Assembly: GCF_004011505.1 (NCBI RefSeq)
Contig: NZ_SAUN01000001.1
Location: 4,030,001-4,094,000, forward strand
Origin: Nonomuraea polychroma
GTDB lineage: Bacteria; Actinomycetota; Actinomycetes; Streptosporangiales; Streptosporangiaceae
Length of the DNA: 64,000 nucleotides
Reading direction: 5' to 3'
Of the stretch, positions 1 to 9,171 are shown one piece after another (the first letter of the stretch is position 1; every line of letters starts with the position of its first letter). Position numbers and translations under genes: made by a program. A model generated the notes under the pieces. The model did not search any database, was not told the origin of the DNA, and was given only the letters and a program-made list of their open reading frames with translations.

Positions 1-1
1 G

Positions 2-1561
2 ATCGGCCACACCGCCGGCCTGGCCTGGACCCACACGGTCTCGCACGCCCGGCGTTTCACGCTCTATGAGCTGGACCTGGCCGACGGTGACCCGACCAGC
101 TACGTCGTCGACGGCAGGGCCGAGCCGATGAGACAGCAGCGGGTGACCGTCACCGTGCGCGGGGCCGACGGCAAAGCCCGGCCCGTCACCCGCGTCCTCT
201 ACAGTTCGCGCTACGGGCCCGTACTGGCCACGGGCTGGACGGCCACCACCGCCTTCGCCCTCGCCGACCCCAACGCCGCGAACCTGCGCTCCATGAACGA
301 ATGGCTGGCCATGGGCGCCGCGCAGAACCTCGCCCAGTTGCGCGCCGCGCAGAACACCTACCAGGGCCTGCCGTTCGTCTACACCATCGCCGCCGACTCC
401 GGCGGCACGGTCTCCTTCGCCGACGCCTCCGTCGTCCCGCACGTCACCGACTCCCAGACCCGGCGCTGCATCACCACTGCGCAGGGCAGGGCCCGGTACC
501 CGGGGAGGTTCATCCTGGACGGCTCGACGGCGGCCTGCGCCTGGGGCGCCGACGCCGACGCCGTCGAGCCCGGCGTCTTCGGGCCCGGCCGCCACCCGCG
601 GCTGACCCGCACCGACTACGTGAGCAACTCCAACAACAGCCCCTGGCTCACCAACCCGGAGGCGCCGATCAGCGGCTACCCGCGTATCTACGGCGACACA
701 GGGGCCGATCCGGGGCTGCGGCCCCGGCTCAGCCTGGACATGATCTCCCAGCGGCTGAGCGGCGCCGACGGGCTGCGCGAAGCCGGGTTCACGTTGGAGA
801 CTCTGCAGGCCACGACGCTGAGCGGCCGCAACCACAGCGCCGACCTCGCCCGCGCCGACCTGGTGGCGATCTGCCGCGCCCACCCGGTCATGACCGCCGG
901 CGACGGCACGCGGGTCAACGTCCGCCAGGCGTGCGACACTCTGGCACGCTGGAACGGCCGCAGCGGCCTCGACAGCCGCGGCGCCGTGCTGTGGCGCGAG
1001 TTCTTCACCCGGCTGCACCGCGACGCGGGCGCGAAGGCCAATGCCGAAAGGCGCGCGCCGGGCGGTGAGAAGGCGGCCAAGGACGGCTGGTGGCGGGTGC
1101 CGTTCGACCGGGACGACCCGCTCACCACCCCGCGCGGACTCGACCGCGACCACCTGGCGGCACGGCGGGCCCTGGCGGAGACCGTACGGGCCTTCCGGGA
1201 CAGCGGCACGTCGCCGGCGGTCACCCTGGGTGAGGCCCAGCGCCGTGGCGCGGTCCCGTTGCACGGCTGTACCGATCTGGAAGGCTGCTTCGACCTCGTC
1301 GAGCCCTCCGGGCCGCTGCGGTCAGACGGCCGCTATCCCGAGATCGCGAACGGCTCCAGCTTCATCATGGCCGTCGAGCTGACCCCGCAGGGGCCCCGTG
1401 CCCGCACGATCCTCACCTACTCGCAGTCGGCCAACCCCGCCTCACCCCATCACACCGACCAGACCGAGCTTTACTCCCGCAAGAAGTGGGTCAACGTGGG
1501 GTTCACCGAACATGAGATCAACTCCGACCCGGAGCTGCGCACCACCACGGTGCGCGGCTGA
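2..1561 (+). CDS. Penicillin acylase family protein (5'-truncated by window edge)
   Basis: The frame is open from base 2 and runs into a 519-residue product without its start; the internal ATG at 128 is not the true start. Features such as 'GLAWTHTVSHARRF', 'SRYGPVL', 'NLRSMNEWLAM' and 'NNSPWLTNPEAP' match the beta-chain region of secreted Ntn hydrolases of the penicillin/aculeacin/acyl-homoserine-lactone acylase type. Family members are exported, self-cleave into alpha and beta chains and hydrolyse amide bonds of N-acylated substrates. The catalytic N-terminal Ser and the signal peptide would lie upstream, outside the window, so activity and substrate cannot be judged. The gene converges on the response-regulator gene. 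Confidence 0.85.
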   Translation: MGHTAGLAWTHTVSHARRFTLYELDLADGDPTSYVVDGRAEPMRQQRVTVTVRGADGKARPVTRVLYSSRYGPVLATGWTATTAFALADPNAANLRSMNEWLAMGAAQNLAQLRAAQNTYQGLPFVYTIAADSGGTVSFADASVVPHVTDSQTRRCITTAQGRARYPGRFILDGSTAACAWGADADAVEPGVFGPGRHPRLTRTDYVSNSNNSPWLTNPEAPISGYPRIYGDTGADPGLRPRLSLDMISQRLSGADGLREAGFTLETLQATTLSGRNHSADLARADLVAICRAHPVMTAGDGTRVNVRQACDTLARWNGRSGLDSRGAVLWREFFTRLHRDAGAKANAERRAPGGEKAAKDGWWRVPFDRDDPLTTPRGLDRDHLAARRALAETVRAFRDSGTSPAVTLGEAQRRGAVPLHGCTDLEGCFDLVEPSGPLRSDGRYPEIANGSSFIMAVELTPQGPRARTILTYSQSANPASPHHTDQTELYSRKKWVNVGFTEHEINSDPELRTTTVRG

Positions 1562-1638
1562 CCCAAGGCGCGCGCGGGCGACGTCGGGCTGCGGGTGCTC
1601 TGGGGCGGAAGGGGCCAGCACCGGCGCGGCGCAGGCTC

Positions 1639-2328
1639 CTACCCGCTCTCGCCCGGGGAGACCAGCCCCGTCTCGTAGGCGAGCACGACGGCCTGCGCCC
1701 GGTCTCGCAGCCCGAGCTTGGTGAAGATGCGGCCGACATGCGTTTTGACGGTCGACTCGCTGAGGGTCAGGGCCTCGGCCAGCTCGGTGTTGGACAGCCC
1801 TTGCCCCAGGAGCCTCAGCACCTCCAACTCCCGAGGCGTCAGCCCGACCAGTTCGCGGTGTGCGGCGGCTGGGGCGGGGGCGGGCCGCACGTCGGCGCAG
1901 GCGTAGCGCTCCACCAGCCGGCGGGTGATGGAGGGGGCCAGCAGCGCGTCGCCGGTGCTGACTAGGCGCACGGCGGCGGCCAGATGCTCGGGGGTCACGT
2001 CCTTCAGCAGGAAGCCGCTGGCCCCCAGCGACAGCGCGGCATAGACGTAGCGGTCCAGGTCGAACGTAGTCAGCATGATCACCCGGCAGTCCGGCAGCTC
2101 CAGCAGGATGCGCCGGGCGGCCTCCAGGCCGTCCATGTTCGGCATGCGGATGTCCATCAGCACCACGTCGGGGCGCAGCTTCCGCGCCGCCGCGACGGCC
2201 TCCGCCCCGTCGGCGGCCTCCCCCACCACGGGGATGCCGCGCGTGGTCAGGATCAGCCGGAAGCCGCCTCGCACCAGTGCCTGGTCATCGGCGATGAGCA
2301 CCCGCGGCACCACCTCTCCCGCGCTCAC
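1639..2328 (-). CDS. NarL/LuxR-family two-component response regulator
   Basis: A 229-residue protein with an N-terminal receiver domain (residues about 8-125; acidic pair in 'LIADDQALVRGG', phospho-acceptor Asp in 'VVLMDIRMPNMDG', conserved Lys in 'FLLKD') and a C-terminal LuxR-type helix-turn-helix (about 163-220, 'LTPRELEVLRLLGQGLSN'). Phosphorylated by its partner kinase, it should bind DNA and change transcription. Its start overlaps the 3' end of the kinase gene by 4 bases, so the two are translationally coupled. The divergent ABC transporter genes are the obvious candidate target, as is usual for this arrangement. Confidence 0.93.
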   Translation of the reverse strand: MSAGEVVPRVLIADDQALVRGGFRLILTTRGIPVVGEAADGAEAVAAARKLRPDVVLMDIRMPNMDGLEAARRILLELPDCRVIMLTTFDLDRYVYAALSLGASGFLLKDVTPEHLAAAVRLVSTGDALLAPSITRRLVERYACADVRPAPAPAAAHRELVGLTPRELEVLRLLGQGLSNTELAEALTLSESTVKTHVGRIFTKLGLRDRAQAVVLAYETGLVSPGESG

Positions 2329-3152
2329 GGCCGGTCCAGCGGGATACGCGCCCGCACGCGGAAGCCGCCGCCCAGCCGCCGCCGGGCATCCAGGTCGCCG
2401 CCGTAGACGGCGACCCGCTCACGGAGGCCCACCAGCCCGCGGCCCGCGCCGTCCCGCTGATCGGCGGAGGCCGGCGCATCGCCGGTCAGGACGCTCGGCC
2501 CGCTGTTGAGCACCTCCACCCGCAGGTAGTGCTCGGCGTAGCGGACCGTCACCTGCGCCTGCACGCCGCTACCGTGCTTGAGCGCATTCGTCAGCGCCTC
2601 CTGCACGATCCGGTACGCAGTGACGTCGATCCCGGCGGGCAGCGGCCGCGGCGCCCCCGAAATGCGCACTTCGATGGGCAGACCAGCGAAGGCGAACCGG
2701 TCGACCAGCGCGCTCAGCCTGCTCAGGCCCGGCTGCGGCGACAACTCGCCCCCGTACGGCTCGTCCTCGCCACTCTGCGACGGCGCGAGCAGCCCCAGCA
2801 GGTGACGCAGCTCGGTCATCGCGTCCCGGCCCGCGCCCTCGACCGCCCTGAGCGCCTGCTCCGCCTCCCCTGGCATCGTCGCCAGCACCTCCCGGGCCGC
2901 CCCGGCCTGCACCACCATCAAACTCACGTTGTGGCTGACGATGTCGTGCAGCTCACGGGCGATTCGGGAACGCTCGCCCTCCACCGCGGCTCGGGCCGCG
3001 CTCTCCCGCTCCCGCTCGAGCAGCCAGCCGCGCTCCTCCAGCGCCCGCCGGCGCAGGCGGCGCGCACGCACCAGCGCCACGCCCAGCCACCCCGCCACGG
3101 CGCAGGCCGACACCAGCGCCACCAGCAGCCACCTGGCCCCCGAATCCCACAC
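2325..3152 (-). CDS. Sensor histidine kinase, HisKA_3 type
   Basis: Kinase partner of the downstream response regulator. The GTG at 3152 gives a protein of about 275 residues starting 'VWDSGARWLL'; a longer version from 3188 is possible but runs further into the divergent promoter. One N-terminal membrane helix (about residues 6-27) is followed by a cytoplasmic dimerisation domain with the phospho-His in 'RIARELHDIVSHNVSLM' and an HATPase domain ('YRIVQEALTNALKHG' N box, 'GRGLVGLRERV' G box). With only one helix and no extracellular loop it resembles kinases that sense lipid-bilayer or transporter-linked signals. No ligand can be inferred. Confidence 0.9.
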   Translation of the reverse strand: MWDSGARWLLVALVSACAVAGWLGVALVRARRLRRRALEERGWLLERERESAARAAVEGERSRIARELHDIVSHNVSLMVVQAGAAREVLATMPGEAEQALRAVEGAGRDAMTELRHLLGLLAPSQSGEDEPYGGELSPQPGLSRLSALVDRFAFAGLPIEVRISGAPRPLPAGIDVTAYRIVQEALTNALKHGSGVQAQVTVRYAEHYLRVEVLNSGPSVLTGDAPASADQRDGAGRGLVGLRERVAVYGGDLDARRRLGGGFRVRARIPLDRP

Positions 3153-3291
3153 GACCTTCAATCTCCCAGATGCCGGCCGACAGCGCATCAGACCCAGGTC
3201 CCACAGCCGTACATCTGTGGTACGACACGGCCGCCAGATTCAGTCCGCGGGCCGATGCCGTCGCCCGCACGCCTGCCCTACGGTTCTCCAG

Positions 3292-3999
3292 GTGAACAGT
3301 GATGACCGGACCGGACAGCCCGTCGTACGGCTGAACAGGGTGCGCAAGGAGTACGGCGCGACCACGGCGCTGAACGGCCTGGACCTGCGGATCCACGCCG
3401 GGGAAGCCGTCGCCGTGATGGGACCGTCGGGATGCGGCAAGTCGACCCTGCTCAACATGATCGCCGGCCTTGACCGCCCGACGGCGGGCACGGTCGAGGT
3501 CGACGGCCAGGACCTGGGCGGGCTCGACGAGACCGGGCTGGCGCTGTTCCGGCGCCGCCACATCGGCATGATCTTCCAGTTCTTCAACCTCATCGACGAC
3601 CTGCCGGCGCTGGACAACGTCGCGCTGCCCGCGCAACTCATCGGCACCTCCGCCCGCCACGCCCGCAGACGCGCCCTCGAACTGCTCGGCGAGCTCGGCA
3701 TCGCCGCCCGCAAGGACGCCTACCCGGCCACGCTCAGCGGCGGCGAACGGCAGCGCGTGGCCGTGGCCCGCGCCCTGATGAACCGCCCGGCCCTGCTCCT
3801 GGCCGACGAGCCGACAGGCGCGCTGGACAGCCGCTCCGGCGAGCAGGTGATGGACCTGCTCATCGACCTCAACCAGATCGGCCAGACCCTGCTGATCGTC
3901 ACCCACGACCCGCACCTCGCCACCCGCTGCGCCAGCCGCCTGGTCGAACTCGCCGACGGCCGCATCACCCGGCACAGCTCGCTGGAGGGGGTCGAATGA
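3292..3999 (+). CDS. ABC transporter ATP-binding protein, MacB/LolD type
   Basis: The GTG at 3292 gives 235 residues ('VNSDDRTGQPVVRL'); the frame is open further upstream but that part overlaps the kinase gene and has no coding character. Walker A 'GPSGCGKSTLL', signature 'LSGGERQR', Walker B 'LLLADEPTGALDS' and H-loop 'IVTHD' are all intact. It powers the FtsX-type permease encoded next, with which it shares an ATGA overlap. Such pairs work in peptide or antibiotic efflux or envelope stress. Divergent from and probably controlled by the two-component system at 1639-3152. Confidence 0.92.
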   Translation: MNSDDRTGQPVVRLNRVRKEYGATTALNGLDLRIHAGEAVAVMGPSGCGKSTLLNMIAGLDRPTAGTVEVDGQDLGGLDETGLALFRRRHIGMIFQFFNLIDDLPALDNVALPAQLIGTSARHARRRALELLGELGIAARKDAYPATLSGGERQRVAVARALMNRPALLLADEPTGALDSRSGEQVMDLLIDLNQIGQTLLIVTHDPHLATRCASRLVELADGRITRHSSLEGVE

Positions 4000-6299
4000 G
4001 CGCCGTGTGGCGCGCCGCCCGCGCGGCCGTGCGCCGCCGACGGCTGCAAACCGTCATCACCGGGCTGGTCGTGCTGTCCGGCACCATCACCACCATGCTG
4101 GCCCTGGGGCTGCTCGACGCCACCACCACCCCGTTCGACCGGGCCTTCGACCAGCAGAGCGGCGCCCACGCGGTGGCCGTCTTCGACACCACGAAGGTGT
4201 CGAGGCAGCAGCTGGCCGAGACCCGCGACCGGCCCGGCGTCGAGGCCGCGTCCGGCCCCTTCGACCAGGCCCTGATCACCTTTCCCCGGACCACCGACAT
4301 CCCCGAGGCCGAAGGTCCCCTCAAGATCGTGGGCCGCGCCGTGCCCGCAGACCCCGTCGACCGCGTCCGCCCCCTGCAAGGACGCTGGGCCACCGCCCCC
4401 GGCGAGATCGTACTCAACCTGCGCAACGCCGACGCCCCGCCCCGGCCCGGCGCGCTCGGCTCCCGCCTGCAGGCCCCCGGCCTCCCGCCGCTCACCGTCG
4501 TCGGCTTCGCCTCCAGCATGAGCCAGTCGGCCGATGCCTGGGTCACCCCCCAGCAGGCCGCCGCGCTGCGCCCCGGCAGCATGCAGATGCTCTACCGATT
4601 CACCGACCACGACACCGAGCAGGAGGTACGAGCCGCCCTGGAGGCGGCCACCGCCGGGCTGCCCGCCGGAGCGCTGAGCGTCGCCCAGTCCCACCTCGCG
4701 CTGCGCCACGCCTACGCCGGCTCGGCCGACGCCTACCTGCTGTTCATAACTCTCTTCAGCGCTCTCAGCCTGCTCGTCGCCGTCCTGATCGTGGCCAACG
4801 TCGTCAGCGGCGCGGTCGTGTCCGGCTCCCGGCACATCGGCGTGCTCAAGACCGTGGGCTTCACCCCCAACCAGGTGGTCATCGTCTACCTCACGATGGT
4901 GTCCGTGCCCGCCGGCGCCGGCAGCGTCCTCGGCACGCTCCTGGGCAGCATGCTGGCCGGGCCCGTGCTGCGCGCCGCCTTCCAGGGCGTCGAGAACGGC
5001 GCCGCCGACATCGGGATCAGCCCCTGGGTGCCGGTCGCCGCGCCGGCCAGCATGCTCGTGCTGGTCCTCCTGGCCGCGCTGGTGCCCGCGCTGCGCGCCC
5101 ATCGGCTGCCAGCAGCCCGGGCGATCAGCGCCGGCAGCGCACCCGCCCGGGGCCGAGCCCTGGCCGTCCAGCGATGGCTCGGCGGCACATGGCTTCCCCG
5201 CCCGGTCAGCCTCGGGCTGGGCCAGCCGCTGGCCCGGCCCGGCCGTACCATGATGACCTTGGCGGCGATCGTCCTCGGCGTCACCACCGTCACCCTCACC
5301 ACCGGCCTGACCAGCACCATGCTCGCCTTCGCCGAGGCCGACTCGGCCTCCCGGGTGGTCGTGCGCGCCGGCAAGCCCGCCTTCCAGCAGACCGCGCCCA
5401 CGCTCAGTGACGAGCGCATCGAGGCGCTGCTGCGCTCACTGCCGGGAGCCGGCAAGGTGACCGCACAGGTGTTCGTCGAAGTGCACCTGGCGGGCCACGC
5501 CCAGCGCAGCGACGTCAACTTCCAGCGGGGCGGCCCTTCCACCCTGGCGCCGCAGGTCGTCCAAGGCCGCTGGCTGGAAGGGCCGGGCGAGATCGTCGCC
5601 CCGCCGCCGTTCCTGACCCAGCGCGACCTGACGGTCGGCGACCAGGTCACCCTGCAGCTGGACGGCAAGCAGGCCCGCGCCACCATCGTGGGCCAGCTCA
5701 TGAACGGCGACGTCCGCTTCCTATGGTCCTCCTGGCAGACCCTCGCCACGCTGGCCCCGCAGACCAGTGCCGACCACTACGAGGTGCAACTCACCCCGCA
5801 CGCCGACCCAGAGGCCTACGCCAGGGCCGTCAAAGCGGCCGACCCCGGTCTCTACCCCTCCGTCGCGGTCCCCGACTCCCTCGTCACCACCACCGTCGTG
5901 GGGCTCGCCTCGGTCTTCACCACGCTCATCATCGTGGTGGCGGCGCTGGGCGTCTTCAACACCGTCCTGCTCAACACCCGCGAACGCCGTCGTGACCTCG
6001 GCATGCTCAAATCCATCGGCATGACGCCCCGCCAGGTCACCACCATGACCGTGACGTCGATGGCGGCGCTCGGTCTGGTCGGCGCCCTCATCGGCATCCC
6101 CTGCGGGATCGCCGCGCACCGCCTGCTCGTGGACAACGTCGGCATCGTGGTGTTCCCCGAATTCATGAAGGACGTCTGGCAGCCGCCACAACTCGCCCTC
6201 CTGGCCGCGGCGGGCGTGGCCATCGCCGTCCTCGGCGCGCTCATCCCCGCCCGGTCCGCCGCCCGCCTCACCATTGCCGCCGTCCTCCACAACGAGTAG
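3996..6299 (+). CDS. FtsX-family ABC transporter permease
   Basis: A 767-residue membrane protein with the usual layout: one N-terminal membrane helix (about 20-42), a large extracytoplasmic domain, then two FtsX cores (helices around 245-370 and 625-755, each followed by a charged turn such as 'SRHIGVLKTVGFTPNQV' and 'RRRDLGMLKSIGMTPRQV'). This is the 'long' MacB-like form found in Gram-positive bacteria. The start overlaps the ATPase stop (ATGA), so stoichiometric synthesis is expected. Function is export or mechanotransmission rather than import; the substrate is unknown. Confidence 0.92.
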   Translation: MSAVWRAARAAVRRRRLQTVITGLVVLSGTITTMLALGLLDATTTPFDRAFDQQSGAHAVAVFDTTKVSRQQLAETRDRPGVEAASGPFDQALITFPRTTDIPEAEGPLKIVGRAVPADPVDRVRPLQGRWATAPGEIVLNLRNADAPPRPGALGSRLQAPGLPPLTVVGFASSMSQSADAWVTPQQAAALRPGSMQMLYRFTDHDTEQEVRAALEAATAGLPAGALSVAQSHLALRHAYAGSADAYLLFITLFSALSLLVAVLIVANVVSGAVVSGSRHIGVLKTVGFTPNQVVIVYLTMVSVPAGAGSVLGTLLGSMLAGPVLRAAFQGVENGAADIGISPWVPVAAPASMLVLVLLAALVPALRAHRLPAARAISAGSAPARGRALAVQRWLGGTWLPRPVSLGLGQPLARPGRTMMTLAAIVLGVTTVTLTTGLTSTMLAFAEADSASRVVVRAGKPAFQQTAPTLSDERIEALLRSLPGAGKVTAQVFVEVHLAGHAQRSDVNFQRGGPSTLAPQVVQGRWLEGPGEIVAPPPFLTQRDLTVGDQVTLQLDGKQARATIVGQLMNGDVRFLWSSWQTLATLAPQTSADHYEVQLTPHADPEAYARAVKAADPGLYPSVAVPDSLVTTTVVGLASVFTTLIIVVAALGVFNTVLLNTRERRRDLGMLKSIGMTPRQVTTMTVTSMAALGLVGALIGIPCGIAAHRLLVDNVGIVVFPEFMKDVWQPPQLALLAAAGVAIAVLGALIPARSAARLTIAAVLHNE

Positions 6300-6341
6300 C
6301 TCCGGCACCGCTGCGCGGGCCGCCGGGCTGAACGTGGCAAC

Positions 6342-6657
6342 AACCTGAAGCTCACAACCGAGTACGGCGGCACGTTCCAGTACTACTTCGGCTGGCCTGG
6401 TACAGCGAAGGCTACGGCGCCGGCTGGACGGGCCGGATCAAGGTCTACGAGACCGCGCGACGGGGCTTCGGACTGGTCGACGAGCATTACTTTGACGAAC
6501 CGACCACCAACCGGCGATCAGGCGGAACCTCGGAGATAACCGTGCAGGCGGGGCAGACCTACAAGGTCGTCGGCGTGAGCGGCAGCAAGAAGGGCGAATC
6601 CTGGACTCGAACATCGACGACTTCCGGGGGATGTCGTTGACCATCACGGTGCCCTGA
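6342..6657 (+). pseudogene. Small secreted-type protein, frameshifted remnant
   Basis: Three reading frames in turn carry one continuous protein-like segment: 'TEYGGTFQYYFGWP', then 'WYSEGYGAGWTGRIKVYE' through 'VVGVSGSKKGES', then 'LDSNIDDFRGMSLTITVP' before a stop. One base is missing near 6400 and another shift lies near 6600. The start and any signal peptide are absent. Composition (Tyr/Gly/Thr rich, beta-sandwich like) suggests a small exported protein; no family recognised. Confidence 0.5.
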
Positions 6658-6836
6658 GGCCTTGATCGCCAACTTCGGGTGCGGGTCGCCCGCGCACCCA
6701 GGCGAGCCCGCACCGGGAGGCCACCTCCAACGGCGTGGCCATCGGGTGGCGCCGCAGGCGTTGGGCGCTTTGCTGAGCAAGCAGCTCGAGCAACTCGACA
6801 CCCAAGCGCCCCACATGAACCAGGAGGTTGCGTAAT

Positions 6837-6867
6837 AAGGGGTTTCGGAGTTGATCCGGAGCCCCTT
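6837..6867. terminator. Hairpin, possible terminator
   Basis: AAGGGG...CGGA pairs with TCCG...CCCCTT around a GTTGA loop and is followed by TTCC. Nothing else supported in 6658-6921. Confidence 0.4.
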
Positions 6868-6921
6868 TCCCATGTCTGGAGTGGATGGGCGCCGATCGGG
6901 GAGCCATCTCACTCGGACTCT

Positions 6922-6986
6922 CTACCCGTATCGGCTGTCGCCGAAGATGGTGTTCATGGTCTGGGCTCCCTCGGTGATCATCGGTC
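6922..6986 (-). pseudogene. 3' end of tyrosine recombinase split by IS5-family insertion
   Basis: Encodes the tail 'MITEGAQTMNTIFGDSRYG' and a TAG stop on the minus strand. Joining it across the insertion sequence to the fragment at 7847 and keeping one copy of the 3-base duplication restores an unbroken frame, 'YRHQLRPMITEGAQTMN', which is the normal C-terminus of many actinobacterial integrases. Confidence 0.75.
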
Positions 6987-6989
6987 TAA
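6987..6989. repeat. Target-site duplication TAA, left copy
   Basis: TAA directly abuts the left inverted repeat of the IS; the matching copy is at 7844-7846. The codon-perfect reconstruction of the interrupted recombinase gene when one copy is removed supports this assignment. Confidence 0.7.
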
Positions 6990-7843
6990 GAGGACGTCTC
7001 ATTTGGTGAGTCGGCGGTAGCAAATGAGGGCGGCGGCGATGGCCACGAAGGATGCGAAGTGATCGGCGCGGCGCTCGTACCGTCGGTGTAAGCGGCGGCA
7101 GCCGGCCAGCCACGAGACCGTCCTTTCGACGACCCAGCGGTGGCGTCCCAGGCGCTGGCTGGACTCGATCCCACGGCGGGCTATGCGCGGGATGATGCCC
7201 CGGCCGCGCAGGAAGGTCCGTAGGTGGGGATAAGTCGTAGCCCTTGTCGCCGTGGAGTTTGCCCGGCCGGCGCCGTCGTGGCCCGCGACGGGAGCGGATT
7301 GGCGGGATGCTGCGTACCAGCGGTTCCAACGCGAGGCTGTCGTGGACGTTGGCGGCGCTGATCGCGACAGCGAGGGGCAGACCGGTCCGCTCGGTGATGA
7401 GGTGGATCTTCGACCCATTCTTACCGCGATCGACAGGATTCGGGCCTGTCAGTTCCCCCCTTTCATCGCTCGCACGCTGACGGAGTCGATCGCGCATCGT
7501 GACCAGTCCAGCTCCCCTCGCGCGCCGAGCTCGTCCAGCAGGATCCGGTACAGCTTGGCCCACACCCTGGCGGTACTCCACTCGGTGAAGCGGCGGTGCA
7601 CCGTCTGCCAGGAGGCACCGAAGACCGGCGGCAACTGACGCCACGCACACCCGGTGGTGGCCACGTACACGATCGCCGCAAGGATCACCCGATCGTCGAC
7701 CCGGCGCCGCCCGCCACCTTGCGGTCGCGTCGGCGCCGGCGGGACCACCCGCTGGAACAACTCCCACAACTCATCGGGCACCAGCCGTCGAAGGAACGCA
7801 TCCATGATCGAACTAACGATCAATCCCCAAATGAGTCACGGTC
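6990..7843 (-). mobile_element. IS5-family insertion sequence (IS427-like), 854 bp
   Basis: Ends are imperfect inverted repeats: GAGGACGTCTCATTTGG on the left and, read inward from the right, GACCGTGACTCATTTGG; the inner 9 bases CTCATTTGG are identical. TAA duplications flank it. It carries one two-frame transposase gene on the minus strand. Length and layout fit the IS427 group of IS5. The copy is probably dead because of an extra frameshift in the catalytic region. Confidence 0.85.
6999..7823 (-). pseudogene. IS5-family DDE transposase, two-frame with an extra frameshift
   Basis: The first frame (7823 to 7449) carries the N-terminal domain and first catalytic Asp ('CAIDSVSVRAMKGG'). A run of six G (minus strand, around 7456) is where a -1 shift enters the second frame, 'LTGPNPVDRGKNGSKIHL' to 'HGDKGYD' (second Asp). 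That shift is the normal programmed one of this group. A further single-base insertion near 7232 throws the ribosome out again; the rest, including the third catalytic residue in 'HRWVVERTVSWL', lies in another frame ending at 6999. Without that extra base the protein would be complete, so this is either a recent inactivation or a read error. Confidence 0.85.
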
Positions 7844-7846
7844 TAA
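7844..7846. repeat. Target-site duplication TAA, right copy
   Basis: Second copy of the 3-base duplication flanking the IS5-family element. Confidence 0.7.
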
Positions 7847-8110
7847 GTTGGTGCCGGTAGACCGCTTCTGTGACGCTGGTGCCCGCGTGCCCGGCGAGAT
7901 CGGCGATGGTCTCGATGGGCACGCCCTGGTCACTCATGATGGAGACGAACGAGTGACCAGGGCGCGGCGACTCCAGGCGGTTCCGATCCCCGCTTCCTTG
8001 GTGACCTTGCGGAATGCACGCCCGCACGTTCGATGCATTCAGCTCGGGCAACAGGGTGAGATGGCAGCCCTTGCCGTTGGCGTCGCCGGTGCAGTTGGCG
8101 GTCTGGGGCA
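7847..8110 (-). pseudogene. Tyrosine recombinase/integrase C-terminal fragment, frameshifted
   Basis: On the minus strand the segments 'LPELNASNVRA', 'AFRKVTKEAGIGTAWS' and 'HSFVSIMSDQGVPIETIADLAGHAGTSV' (quoted parts in different frames) make up the catalytic end of a phage or plasmid-type integrase: the H-x-x-R region is damaged, the GH box 'LAGHAGTS' and the nucleophile Tyr in 'AVYRHQLRP' are present. At least two frameshifts precede the IS insertion, so the gene was already decaying or decayed afterwards. No attachment site or tRNA was found next to it. Confidence 0.75.
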
Positions 8111-8188
8111 GGCCGGGCAGCCGTCAATGTCCGGATTTGTGGGCTAGTGGTCCTTGTGGACTTTTGCGGGGGCGGCGAGGCTGGTGGG

Positions 8189-9148
8189 GTGCGAGATGTA
8201 ATTGTGGCCGTCTATGACGGGGTGGTGCTGCTGGACGTGGCCGGACCGGTGCAGGCTCTGCACGGGTCCGGCGGCTACCGCATCCGGCTTGCTTCGGTCG
8301 ACGGACGGTCCGTGCACACGGATATCGGTATGCCTTTAGGGAGCGACCTGGCTTTGGGCGATGTCGAGGGCCCGGTCGACACGTTGCTGATACCGGGTTA
8401 CGCGTACCCCGACGGTGACCGCCCTGACGCGGCGTTTCTGGGCCGGCTGCGCGACATCAGCCATCGCGCGCGTCGGGTGGCATCGGTGTGCACGGGCGCA
8501 TTGCTGCTGGCGGAGGCGGGTCTGCTCGATGGGCGGCGAGCCACGACACACTGGGCCGCCTGCGCTGATCTGGCGTCCCGGTTTCCGCGGGTCGCCGTGG
8601 AACCCGATGCCATCTACGTTCGTGATGGGCTGGTGATGACCTCGGCCGGTGTCACCGCCGGAATCGATCTGGCGCTCGCCCTCGTCGAGGAGGACCACGG
8701 TCCGGACATCGCGCGGACGGTGGCCAAATACTTGGTCGTGTTCCTGCAACGCCCAGGCGGCCAGTCGCAATTCAGCGTTCGCGGGGCCATCGCCACGCCA
8801 CGTCACGCCGCGTTGCGCCGGCTCCTGGACGCGGTCGTGGCCGAACCGGCGTCGAACCACAGTCTCGCCACGATGGCGGCGCGTGTCGCGGTGAGCGAGC
8901 GACATCTGACCCGGCTGTTCCGTCGCGAGGTCGGGCTCACCCCCAGTCAGTACGTCGAGCGGGTCCGGGTGGAAGCGGCACAGGTCCTCCTGGAGACCAG
9001 TGCTGTCGGCGTGGCCTCGGTCGCCCGCAGTTGTGGTTTCGGGTCCGACGAGACGATGCGCCGGGCGTTCCTGCAGGTTCTGGGCACGACTCCGACCGCT
9101 TATCGCCAACGCTTCCGCACATCCCACGCCATCTCGTTCGTCAAATGA
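8189..9148 (+). CDS. GlxA-family transcriptional regulator (DJ-1/PfpI plus AraC domains)
   Basis: Start taken at GTG 8189 ('VRDVIVAVYDGVVLLD'), where the DJ-1/PfpI homology begins; the GTG at 8147 has no ribosome site. The 319-residue protein has an amidase-like sensor domain (1-165, with the Cys in 'ASVCTGALLLAEAG' and 'TTHW') and two AraC-type helix-turn-helix motifs (about 225-315, 'MAARVAVSERHLTRLFR' and 'VARSCGFGSDETMRRAF'). Family members are transcription activators of amine, formaldehyde or stress catabolism. It precedes the HD-domain gene cluster on the same strand and probably controls it. Confidence 0.88.
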   Translation: MRDVIVAVYDGVVLLDVAGPVQALHGSGGYRIRLASVDGRSVHTDIGMPLGSDLALGDVEGPVDTLLIPGYAYPDGDRPDAAFLGRLRDISHRARRVASVCTGALLLAEAGLLDGRRATTHWAACADLASRFPRVAVEPDAIYVRDGLVMTSAGVTAGIDLALALVEEDHGPDIARTVAKYLVVFLQRPGGQSQFSVRGAIATPRHAALRRLLDAVVAEPASNHSLATMAARVAVSERHLTRLFRREVGLTPSQYVERVRVEAAQVLLETSAVGVASVARSCGFGSDETMRRAFLQVLGTTPTAYRQRFRTSHAISFVK

Positions 9149-9171
9149 CGTGACTGTCTCAAGGAGACCGT

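Noticed and set aside
3720..5102. 460-codon minus-strand frame opposite the ABC genes
   Set aside because: His/Gln/Gly-rich shadow of the ATPase and permease, no protein-like features.
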